From: HGM12669 sp048527645
Lineage (GTDB): Bacteria > Bacillota > Clostridia > Oscillospirales > CAG-272
Direction of reading: 5' to 3'
DNA length: 6,897 bases
Assembly (NCBI GenBank): GCA_048527645.1
Contig: DBGFNI010000124.1
Location: forward strand, 1-6,897
Positions 1 to 5,329 of the stretch are shown piece by piece. The translations under genes and the position numbers were made by a program. The notes under the pieces are model-generated. The model was not told the DNA's origin and did not search any database. It saw only the letters and a program-made list of their open reading frames with translations. Position 1 is the stretch's first letter. Each line of letters opens with the position of its first letter.

Positions 1-112
1 AGACCATTAAAAATGTCGAATTAGTATCTACTCTGTCTTCCTGTTATCTTTATCATAACACAAAAACAGAGTTCTCGGATTTATTACCACTTAACTTTTT
101 ATCATACCTCCT

Positions 113-1633
113 TTACACATATTTCGCCGCAAGGGTCATAATCTGCTCCTGCGTCGCCGTTTTCGCATCCACCTCGCCTGCCAGCCTGCCGCCGGACATC
201 ACCAAAATACGGTCGCACACGCCCAGCAGCTCCGGCAGCTCGGAGGATACCATGATCACGCATTTGCCCTGACGTGCCAGATCAATCATCAACTGATAGA
301 TTTCATATTTTGCACCCACGTCGATCCCCCGCGTCGGCTCATCCAGCAGCAGCACCGTGGGATCGGTCAAAAGCCATCTGCCCAAAATCACCTTCTGCTG
401 ATTGCCGCCGGACAGCGACCGAATCTTCGTTTCCTGGCTCGGCGTCTTGACATGCATCGAGCGGATGCACCAATCGGTCGCCTCCCGCATTTTTTTCTTG
501 CTGAGCAGCCCGAAACGCAGATATTTTTTCAGGCTGGACACGGTTGTGTTGTCCCGGATGTTCAGAATCGCAAAAATGCCGGTTGCCCGCCGCTCCTCCG
601 TCAGCAGCGCAAAGCCGCGTCGGATCGAGGCGCGGGCGTTTCGGTTGGACACCGGCTTGCCGTTGAGCGTAATTTTCCCCTCGCTGCGCGTGGCAATGCC
701 GAACAGCGCCTCCAGCGCCTCGGTTCGCCCGGAACCGTCCAATCCCGCAATCCCCAGTATTTCGCCCTCCTTTGCCTGAAAGGTGAGCTGCCGGAGATGC
801 GAATACATGCCGCTGAGGTTTTCCACCTCCAAAAGCGTCTGCCCGATCGGGTGCTCCTTTGGCGGATAGAGGTTGGTCAACTCACGCCCCACCATCAGGC
901 GGATGATCTCCGCCGTTGTCAGCTCCGACGCCGGGCGGGTTGCAATCCACTTTCCGTCCCGCATGACGGTCACCTCGTCGGAAATTTTCAATATTTCTTC
1001 CATTTTGTGCGAGATATAGATGATCCCGCAGCCCTGCTCCTTGAGCATCTGAATGATGCGAAACAGATGCGCCACCTCCTCCTCTGTCAGAGAGGAGGTC
1101 GGCTCGTCAAATACGATCACGCGGGCGTGGTAGGAGACTGCCTTGGCAATCTCTACCATCTGCCGCTGGGAAACCGGGAGCCGTCCCATGACGGTTTTGG
1201 GATGAACCGCGATTTGCAGCTGCTCAAACAGCGCCTTTGTATCGCGATACATTTTCCTTTCGCTGGTCAGCGGCAGATATCGGCTGATATAGGGAAATCT
1301 GCCCAGCCACAGATTATCCATCACATTGCGTTTCAGCGCCTGGTTGAGTTCCTGGTGCACCATGGCAACGCCGTGCTCCAACGCCTCTTTCGCGTTCTTA
1401 AAGTGCACCGCCTGCCCGTCTAACAGCACTTCCCCGTCGTCACGGGAATACACGCCGAACAGGCATTTCATCAGCGTTGATTTGCCCGCGCCGTTTTCTC
1501 CCATCAGCGCATGCACCGTGCCGGCCTTGACCGTCAGAGAGACGTCGTCCAAAGCCCGCACCCCGGGAAAGGATTTGGAGATATGCTCCATGCGCAAAAG
1601 CACCGGCGCATGCGCCTGATTCTGCGCTTCCAT
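113..1633 (-). CDS. mglA: Galactose/methyl-galactoside ABC importer, ATP-binding protein MglA
   Basis: Cytoplasmic ATPase that powers uptake of galactose or methyl-galactosides delivered by MglB. It carries two ABC domains in tandem. Numbered from the start chosen here, the first has Walker A GENGAGKST (45-53), a Q-loop HQE (Q94), signature VSQRQ (154-158), Walker B VIVFDEP (172-178) and an H-loop histidine (H209). The second has a degenerate Walker A, GLDGSGRT (from 297), with Arg303 in place of Lys, then LSGGNQQ (407-413) and Walker B VLLLDEP (427-433), and no H-loop His (SSELPE). This asymmetry is normal in the MglA/RbsA family. The 506-residue length equals E. coli MglA as I recall it. 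An in-frame ATG at 1657 would add eight residues and overlap mglB by 23 bp, and neither start has a clear Shine-Dalgarno. I chose 1633 because its ATG follows the mglB stop by one base, which suggests translational coupling. Specificity for galactose over ribose or xylose rests on remembered similarity. Confidence 0.93.
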   Translation of the reverse strand: MEAQNQAHAPVLLRMEHISKSFPGVRALDDVSLTVKAGTVHALMGENGAGKSTLMKCLFGVYSRDDGEVLLDGQAVHFKNAKEALEHGVAMVHQELNQALKRNVMDNLWLGRFPYISRYLPLTSERKMYRDTKALFEQLQIAVHPKTVMGRLPVSQRQMVEIAKAVSYHARVIVFDEPTSSLTEEEVAHLFRIIQMLKEQGCGIIYISHKMEEILKISDEVTVMRDGKWIATRPASELTTAEIIRLMVGRELTNLYPPKEHPIGQTLLEVENLSGMYSHLRQLTFQAKEGEILGIAGLDGSGRTEALEALFGIATRSEGKITLNGKPVSNRNARASIRRGFALLTEERRATGIFAILNIRDNTTVSSLKKYLRFGLLSKKKMREATDWCIRSMHVKTPSQETKIRSLSGGNQQKVILGRWLLTDPTVLLLDEPTRGIDVGAKYEIYQLMIDLARQGKCVIMVSSELPELLGVCDRILVMSGGRLAGEVDAKTATQEQIMTLAAKYV

Positions 1634-1634
1634 C

Positions 1635-2732
1635 TTATTTGCCGGTATAGGCGGCATAAGGGATGTTGACGCGCCATCCTTCCACCACGTTGTCCTTGTT
1701 CACATCGTCAAAGGTGTCGTCGCCGTCCAGATAGTTTTCGCATATGGTGACAAGCGTCTTTGCCATGCCCTCGCCGTCCTGCTTGATCGTCGCGGTCATT
1801 ATGCCTTTTTCAATCGCATTTTTTGCCGCGTCGGTGGCGTCCACGCCGAACACCGGGATCGTGGCAGCGTTGCTGTCACCTGTGTTATAGCCGGCGCCCT
1901 GCAGCGCAGAAATTGCACCCATCGCCATTTCATCATTGTTCGCGATCACCAGCTCCACCATGTTGTTGTTCGCCTGACTGTACTGCGCCAGAATCGTTCC
2001 CATATAATTGGTTGCCGACGCAGAAGACCACAGCCCGTCCTGATCCACCAGATAACGGTTGCTGTTGGAAGCGTCGTAAAAACGCAGCGCCGGCTTTCCG
2101 GCTTCGGCGAGAATCTTGTCGCAGTCCTCCACGCCGTACCGCGTCCGGGCAATCGCTTCCATATTGCCCTCCTGTCCCTTGAACATTACATAGCTGATCT
2201 CACCGTCTCCGTTCAGATCGACCTGATCGTAATGCTCCACAAGATATTTCCCGATCAGCTCGCCCTGCATGTGTCCCGCCATTTCATAGTCCGTGCCGAC
2301 AAATACGCACTTGTCATAGCTGTCAATCACCTGCCGCTCCACAGAACGGTTGAAGAAAAGAACGGGGATGCCGGCGTCTCTCGCCAGATTTACAATGTTT
2401 TGTGCCGCGTCATTGGAGCCCGTGTCCACAACATTCACAATCAGTGCGCTTGCCCCCTTGGAAATCGCCGTCTGCACCTGTTCGGTCTGGGTGGTCTGAT
2501 TGCCGTTCGCGTCATAATCGTTGTATTTGAACCCCTCCTCCTTCAGCATGCGGTCCATCGCGCCGCGCACCGAGGAAATATAAGCATCGCTGAAGGTGTA
2601 ATAAAACACAGCGACCTCACCGATCTTCTTTTGATTGCCGTTATTCTTGCCGCAGCCCACAAGGCCGAGCATCAAAACTGCCGCCAGTAAAAGAGCCGCT
2701 GCCGCTTTCCATATTTTTCGATTTTTCATCAC
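1635..2732 (-). CDS. mglB: Galactose/glucose-binding lipoprotein MglB of an ABC importer
   Basis: Sugar receptor anchored to the outer face of the membrane, which captures galactose or glucose and passes it to the Mgl permease. A lysine-containing start, a hydrophobic segment (about 9-26) and the lipobox LVGC put the lipidated cysteine at Cys27. The mature part is a periplasmic-binding-protein fold of LacI/ribose-receptor type. It has FFNR (127-130), a calcium-loop pattern DLNGDGEIS (172-180), IANNDEMAMGA (263-273) and FGVD (295-298), all matching landmarks of E. coli MglB. Glu260, just before IANND, corresponds to the distal calcium ligand. The sugar-contact His and Asp of E. coli appear here as Asn190 and Glu192, with the Arg kept as Arg196. 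This is alignment from memory. The start is GTG at 2732, eight bases after AAAGGA; the adjacent ATG at 2729 is equally possible and changes one residue. It is the first gene of the transporter unit and mglA follows directly. Confidence 0.92.
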   Translation of the reverse strand: MMKNRKIWKAAAALLLAAVLMLGLVGCGKNNGNQKKIGEVAVFYYTFSDAYISSVRGAMDRMLKEEGFKYNDYDANGNQTTQTEQVQTAISKGASALIVNVVDTGSNDAAQNIVNLARDAGIPVLFFNRSVERQVIDSYDKCVFVGTDYEMAGHMQGELIGKYLVEHYDQVDLNGDGEISYVMFKGQEGNMEAIARTRYGVEDCDKILAEAGKPALRFYDASNSNRYLVDQDGLWSSASATNYMGTILAQYSQANNNMVELVIANNDEMAMGAISALQGAGYNTGDSNAATIPVFGVDATDAAKNAIEKGIMTATIKQDGEGMAKTLVTICENYLDGDDTFDDVNKDNVVEGWRVNIPYAAYTGK

Positions 2733-2740
2733 AATATCAT

Positions 2741-2746
2741 TCCTTT
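2741..2746 (-). promoter_or_regulatory. Ribosome binding site of mglB
   Basis: On the minus strand AAAGGA lies 8 nt before GTG 2732 and 11 nt before ATG 2729. The spacing favours the GTG and the codon identity favours the ATG, so the start stays uncertain by one codon. Confidence 0.6.
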
Positions 2747-2895
2747 CCGCCGTGATTATTTATGATCTGTGCTCCTATTATGTCCCAAAGCAATTTCAAA
2801 ATCTCCCAACCCACAAAAAAATTTCTTCCAAAAATCGGCAAAGCGTGCTTTCCGCGTTTTTACAGCGGCGCTACGCCTCCATGTTCTTTGCCATG

Positions 2896-2935
2896 TTCAC
2901 CGCCGCGCCGCACCGAACAGCACGCAGGCGGTGAA
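2896..2935. repeat. Perfect 9-bp inverted repeat with 22-nt loop
   Basis: TTCACCGCC (2896-2904) and GGCGGTGAA (2927-2935) are exact reverse complements. The G+C-rich loop contains a further GCG/CGC pair. Neither side has a T tract, so it does not look like a terminator. It lies about 165 bp upstream of mglB and 45 bp upstream of the tRNA promoter. It could be an operator or a hairpin in a long mgl leader. Role unknown. Confidence 0.5.
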
Positions 2936-2980
2936 AAGAAAAATAAATGCGGGAAAAGCGCAAAAAAATCAAAAAAAGTA

Positions 2981-3009
2981 TTGACAATAAAATGAAATCG
3001 TGATAAAAT
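2981..3009 (+). promoter_or_regulatory. Sigma-A promoter of the tRNA-Leu pair
   Basis: Consensus -35 TTGACA (2981-2986), a 17-bp spacer, and -10 TAAAAT (3004-3009). The A-rich tract at 2961-2978 immediately upstream resembles an UP element, as expected for a strong stable-RNA promoter. The transcript would start near 3016, about 30 nt before the first tRNA. Confidence 0.85.
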
Positions 3010-3045
3010 ACCATCGTTGACGGTTCCAACGGTCACCGATCAAAC

Positions 3046-3130
<85 letters not shown>

Positions 3131-3131
3131 A

Positions 3132-3162
3132 TGCGTGGGTATATTCGCCGTCAACTCACGCA
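3132..3162 (+). other. Hairpin in the spacer between the two tRNAs
   Basis: TGCGTGGGT (3132-3140) pairs with ACTCACGCA (3154-3162) with one G-T wobble around a 13-nt loop. It fills almost the whole 38-nt spacer. There is no T tract, so it is more likely a processing or spacing structure in the tRNA precursor than a terminator. Confidence 0.5.
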
Positions 3163-3168
3163 CCATAT

Positions 3169-3255
3169 GCGGATGTGGCGGAATTGGTAGACGCGCTAGA
3201 TTCAGGTTCTAGTGAAAGCAATTTCATGTGGGTTCAAGTCCCTTCATCCGCACCA
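3169..3255 (+). tRNA. tRNA-Leu(CAG)
   Basis: An 87-nt class II tRNA with encoded CCA (3253-3255). The acceptor stem GCGGATG (3169-3175) pairs perfectly with CATCCGC (3245-3251), and the discriminator is A3252. The anticodon stem CTAGA/TCTAG encloses loop TTCAGGT with anticodon CAG (3203-3205), which reads CUG. The variable arm is long (TGAAAGCAATTTCA). The 22 nt around the D arm (3175-3196) are identical to the neighbouring tRNA (3052-3073), as expected for leucine isoacceptors. No promoter lies between them, so they are co-transcribed. Confidence 0.96.
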
Positions 3256-3300
3256 AAAATCCCGAATGCATAAGCGTTCGGGATTTTCACTTTTTACCTC
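3256..3300 (+). terminator. Intrinsic terminator after the tRNA-Leu pair
   Basis: AAAATCCCGAA (3256-3266) is the exact reverse complement of TTCGGGATTTT (3277-3287). The stem extends inward through a wobble and GC/GC to an ATAA loop. TTTT in the stem foot and CACTTTTT after it give the U-rich tail. It begins directly after the CCA of the second tRNA. The symmetrical A/T flanks could also work on the minus strand. Confidence 0.88.
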
Positions 3301-3419
3301 TTCACTTTTCACTCTTCTATCAGTCCGAAATTCTTGACAAGTTTCCATCATTTGGTTTTTTGGATATGCTTGCAGCACGGTACCGTAATCACGCCGGACT
3401 GCGAATCAATACAGCTCTC

Positions 3420-3456
3420 AGCGCTCGGTCCACCACCGGCAGCCGAGGGCTTTTTT
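3420..3456 (+). terminator. Terminator-like hairpin upstream of the cassette
   Basis: AGCGCTCGG (3420-3428) pairs with CCGAGGGCT (3443-3451) except for one G-G mismatch, across a 14-nt loop, and is followed by a run of six T (3451-3456). No gene lies between the tRNA terminator and this hairpin. It would therefore end a short untranslated RNA or act as an attenuator in the leader of the downstream genes. Which of these is not shown by the sequence. Confidence 0.5.
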
Positions 3457-3599
3457 GTTCTCATGCCGCAGCTTAGCATCACCTTCTCCCCAAAACGCAA
3501 TTTGGTATTGAAAAAATCGTCATCATGGATTCACAGTCCGTTTTATGGGACACATGGTTGTGTAGAATGGTATCAGAAAGAAAAAGGAACCACTCTAAT

Positions 3600-3604
3600 G
3601 GAGG
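3600..3604 (+). promoter_or_regulatory. Ribosome binding site that sets the start at 3613
   Basis: GGAGG lies 8 nt before ATG 3613. The frame is open back to 3334, and an earlier in-frame ATG at 3598 overlaps this ribosome site, so 3613 is the supported start. Confidence 0.85.
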
Positions 3605-3612
3605 ATAAGACT

Positions 3613-4200
3613 ATGGCTAACAAAGGCAGAAGTGAACAGGGTTTATTCGGCACCGTGCATCACTACGATGAGCATGGTAAGAAAGTAGGTCGCAGCGAAC
3701 CCGGTCTTTTTGGTGGTTACACCAACTACGATGCCAAGGGAAATAAGATTGGCCATTCTGACCCCGACCTGTTTGGTGGATACAACCATTACGATAACAA
3801 GGGACACAAAACCGGTCATTCAGATCCCAGCTTGTTCGGCGGCTATCACCACAGAGATTCCAGTGGAAAAAGCACTGGTTCCAGCGACCCCGGAATGTTC
3901 GGATCATATCACCACAGTGACAGCCAAGGCTGCTATGTGGCGACATGCGTGTACGGATCCTACGATTGTCCGCAGGTCTGGACGCTGCGTCGTTTCAGAG
4001 ACAACACGCTGGCAGAGACTATGATGGGCAGAGCGTTCATCCGTACATACTACGCAATCAGCCCCACAATCGTAAGGTGGTTTGGCAAGACCGAATGGTT
4101 TAAAAAGATGTGGCATGGCGTACTGGACAACATGGTGCAGCGCCTCAATGATAACGGTGTGGAGGATACACCGTACAACGATAAGGATTGGAGGAAATAA
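3613..4200 (+). CDS. 21-residue-repeat protein with CFI-box-like C-terminal domain
   Basis: A 195-aa protein of unknown function. After MANK come five repeats of 21 residues (5-25, 26-46, 47-67, 68-88 and a shorter 89-106). The consensus is G-x-S-D/E-P-x-L/M-F-G-G-Y-x-H-Y-D-x-x-G-x-K-x, rich in Gly, His, Tyr and Asp. The C-terminal half (107-195) opens with CYVATCVYGSYDCPQVW and continues with LRRFRD, MGRAFIRTYY and WFGKTEWFKKMW. This order (Cys-aromatic-x-Ala-Thr, Tyr-Gly-Ser, Pro-x-Val, Leu-Arg-x-Phe-Arg-Asp, Gly-Arg-Ala-Phe) matches what I recall of the CFI-box-CTERM domain, a cysteine-containing C-terminal domain of uncertain role. There is no signal peptide or clear membrane helix. Cysteines are 107, 112 and 119 only. 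The start is fixed by GGAGG eight bases upstream. The next ORF begins one base after the stop, so this is the first gene of a likely three-gene unit. The repeats superficially recall Rhs/YD repeats but differ in length and core. Confidence 0.85.
   Translation: MANKGRSEQGLFGTVHHYDEHGKKVGRSEPGLFGGYTNYDAKGNKIGHSDPDLFGGYNHYDNKGHKTGHSDPSLFGGYHHRDSSGKSTGSSDPGMFGSYHHSDSQGCYVATCVYGSYDCPQVWTLRRFRDNTLAETMMGRAFIRTYYAISPTIVRWFGKTEWFKKMWHGVLDNMVQRLNDNGVEDTPYNDKDWRK
3625..3930 (+). repeat. Five in-frame tandem repeats of 63 bp
   Basis: Units begin at 3625, 3688, 3751, 3814 and 3877; the last is 54 bp. The period is exact at the protein level (SDP-LFGGY core), while the DNA copies have diverged. This suggests an old duplication kept by selection rather than recent slippage. 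Confidence 0.85.
4190..4194 (+). promoter_or_regulatory. Ribosome binding site of the 19-aa micro-ORF
   Basis: GGAGG is embedded in the last codons of the upstream gene, 7 nt before ATG 4202. It is as good as the site of the first gene and has no other start codon to serve. Confidence 0.75.
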
Positions 4201-4201
4201 T

Positions 4202-4261
4202 ATGTGGTTACTTTGCATCCTCGTTCTTCCGTTCGCAATTTTGGCAGAGTTGATAAAGTGA
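4202..4261 (+). CDS. Candidate 19-aa hydrophobic membrane peptide
   Basis: A short ORF of 19 codons plus TGA, encoding MWLLCILVLPFAILAELIK. Residues 2-15 are almost all hydrophobic, with one Cys (C5) and one Pro (P10), and the end is Glu-Leu-Ile-Lys. This fits a single membrane helix. A GGAGG sits 7 nt upstream, one base separates it from the preceding stop, and the next gene starts 19 nt after it. It could be a real membrane microprotein that recruits or modulates one of its neighbours, or a leader that couples translation into the SWIM gene, whose own ribosome site is weak. I recognise no family. Its reality rests on the ribosome site, composition and position only. Confidence 0.55.
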   Translation: MWLLCILVLPFAILAELIK

Positions 4262-4280
4262 GAAAGGTTAAGTGAGATAG

Positions 4281-5096
4281 ATGGCATTCAAGATTGGATT
4301 TGCAGCAGACACCGGCGAGAAGAAGCCCGTCGCAGCTACATACACTGTGCCGCAGCAGGCGGCAGCACCGCGCAAGTCTGTGGTGCAGATTTACTTCGCG
4401 GACAGACACATGACGCTGGCATACTACAACGATCAGTTCGACCTGCATCGTGGTGACATGGTCTATGTGGACGGCAAGCTGGAAGGCATGCTCGGTCGCA
4501 TCACAGAAGTCAATTATAATTTCAAGATTAAGGTGTCGGACTACAAGCGCGTCATCGCTGTGGTGGACACTACCGTGCATGGCCAGTTCTTCATGGCAGG
4601 CAGCCACTTTGTGACATTCGATCGTGAGGCTCTGCCGAGCAGCAAGGCGGTAACATGGTTTAAGGCACCGGCAAAGGAAGACGATGAGTTCGTCAGCGGC
4701 AGCGACGATACCACATTCCGTCTGGATGACCTCAAGGGTATGAATGTCACCGCAGCGATCGCAGAGCGCGGCCATGAATACTACATCGAGAATAAGGTCA
4801 GATACATCAGCATCGACGGTACCAAGGGCTACGCCATTGTCGAAGGTAGTGAAGCATACGAAGTGGAGTTTGAGTACCGCAGCGGTGAGATCAGCCAGCT
4901 GATTTGCTCCTGCTTCTGCAGCTACAATTGCAAGCACGAATTTGCAGCCATGCTGCAGCTGCGCGAAACGCTGGAGCTGATCGAGAAGAACTACGGCGAC
5001 GAATATGAGCGCACTGGCTACTTCGCAGCAGTGAACAAGGGTACGCTGTTCGCCTTCGCCGTCAACGGCAAGGATACCGGGCGCTTCATACTGTGA
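4281..5096 (+). CDS. SWIM-type zinc-finger protein of unknown function
   Basis: A 271-aa soluble protein. The clearest motif is CSCFCSYNCKHEFAAML (209-225), with C209-x-C211 and C217-x-H219, the CxC...CxH ligand set of SWIM zinc modules, here with only five residues between the pairs. SWIM modules bind nucleic acid or partner proteins. Upstream, 33-100 is rich in beta-strand-like segments (RGDMVYVDGKLEGMLGRITE, then VIAVVDTTVHG) and may be a small barrel domain, which is inference. An acidic linker surrounds 133-151. Residues 156-206 (GHEYY, VRYISID, YEVEFEYRSGEIS) form the usual SWIM lead-in. The start is the first Met after an in-frame TAG (4278-4280). The ribosome site is weak (AAAGG 13 nt or AGTGAG 4 nt upstream), suggesting coupling to the micro-ORF. 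All 18 lysines are AAG and alanine is often GCA, unlike the sigma gene to the right. Last gene of the cassette; terminators follow. Confidence 0.85.
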   Translation: MAFKIGFAADTGEKKPVAATYTVPQQAAAPRKSVVQIYFADRHMTLAYYNDQFDLHRGDMVYVDGKLEGMLGRITEVNYNFKIKVSDYKRVIAVVDTTVHGQFFMAGSHFVTFDREALPSSKAVTWFKAPAKEDDEFVSGSDDTTFRLDDLKGMNVTAAIAERGHEYYIENKVRYISIDGTKGYAIVEGSEAYEVEFEYRSGEISQLICSCFCSYNCKHEFAAMLQLRETLELIEKNYGDEYERTGYFAAVNKGTLFAFAVNGKDTGRFIL

Positions 5097-5142
5097 CAAG
5101 GAGCGTCAGCACACGGCTTGCAGTGCGTTTTTCCTTGTTTTT
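5096..5142 (+). terminator. Possible first terminator after the SWIM gene
   Basis: ACAAGGA (5096-5102) pairs with TCCTTGT (5132-5138), with an inner GCAC/GTGC pair (5109-5112, 5123-5126), and is followed by four more T. The hairpin starts on the last base of the stop codon. It is weaker than the next one because of the interior loop. Confidence 0.45.
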
Positions 5143-5163
5143 GCTCCGATTTTTGCCTTTCGC

Positions 5164-5207
5164 AAAAAGCACACGTTTGTCCGAGGGATAAGCGTGTGTT
5201 TTTTTTT
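5164..5207 (+). terminator. Strong intrinsic terminator of the cassette
   Basis: A 15-bp stem, 5164-5178 with 5190-5204, with core CACACG/CGTGTG and two G-T wobbles, closes an 11-nt loop and runs into nine T (5199-5207). The A tract at the 5' foot means it could also stop minus-strand transcription. It separates the cassette from the sigma-factor promoter. Confidence 0.85.
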
Positions 5208-5292
5208 GCAAATATCCGTTCCGGCGCATCGGACAGTCCTTATTCGATTGCATACGCGCACGGAAAGCCGTTTTCACGTTGCAAGCCATCCC

Positions 5293-5304
5293 CGGATGCA
5301 TCCG
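5293..5304. repeat. 12-bp perfect palindrome upstream of the sigma-factor promoter
   Basis: CGGATGCATCCG is its own reverse complement. After one mismatch on each side, CC (5290-5291) and GG (5306-5307) pair again. It ends 25 bp before the -35 box at 5330, a position where an activator or repressor could bind. No regulator is identified. Confidence 0.35.
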
Positions 5305-5329
5305 CGGCAGATCAGTGCATGACGAATAC

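Larger units (their letters stand above)
2733..3045. other. Divergent intergenic region, mglB to tRNA-Leu
   Basis: This 313-bp stretch separates minus-strand mglB from plus-strand tRNA genes. It holds the mglB ribosome site, a 9-bp inverted repeat (2896-2935), an A-rich tract (2961-2978) and the tRNA promoter (2981-3009). I did not find a convincing sigma-A promoter for mglB: TTGGGA with TCATAA at 17-bp spacing is the best and is weak. I see no convincing catabolite-repression (cre) site. Open frames here lack ribosome sites and show no protein-like character. Confidence 0.6.
3288..3612 (+). other. Geneless stretch upstream of the repeat/CFI-box gene
   Basis: This 325-bp stretch has no supported protein gene; the open frames that cross it lack ribosome sites. 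It holds an isolated TTGACA (3334-3339) with no good -10 at 17 bp, a 10-bp palindrome ACGGTACCGT (3377-3386), a terminator-like hairpin (3420-3456), and a possible -10 TAGAAT (3563-3568) with a poor -35 (GTTTTA, 3540-3545). The last would start a transcript near 3575 for the gene at 3613. I could not assign a confident promoter. Confidence 0.5.

Noticed and set aside
1..112. Minus-strand promoter or small ORF downstream of mglA
   Set aside because: TATGAT near the TGTTAT/ATAACA dyad (42-60) has no matching -35 at 17 bp. The GTG-started frame there is 16 nt from the ribosome site and has no protein-like character.
402..1619. Plus-strand open frames opposite mglA
   Set aside because: Their translations are Arg/His/Pro-rich shadow sequence, while the minus strand encodes a complete double ABC ATPase.
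1634..1657. ATG at 1657 as the mglA start
   Set aside because: It has no ribosome site and overlaps mglB. The ATG at 1633 sits one base after the mglB stop and gives the usual family length. The choice is not certain.
2635..2995. Short plus-strand frames between mglB and the tRNAs, and a minus-strand hydrophobic stretch near 2892-2955
   Set aside because: They lack ribosome sites. The hydrophobic minus-strand stretch has no start codon after its upstream stop and ends quickly, so a gene remnant cannot be supported.
3244..3253. Possible att site: the end of tRNA-Leu(CAG) matches 10 nt near 6704-6713
   Set aside because: Only TCATCCGCAC is shared. That is too short for an attachment core, and no integrase or phage gene is present.
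3625..3930. Rhs/YD-type toxin repeats
   Set aside because: The YD-x-x-G element is superficially similar, but the 21-residue period, the SDP-LFGG core and the small protein size do not fit Rhs proteins.
4050..5099. Long minus-strand open frame of about 349 codons antisense to the SWIM gene
   Set aside because: It is in codon register with the sense gene, lacks a ribosome site and family motifs, and is explained by the sense gene's avoidance of TTA, CTA and TCA codons. The sense frame has the zinc motif and a sensible position.
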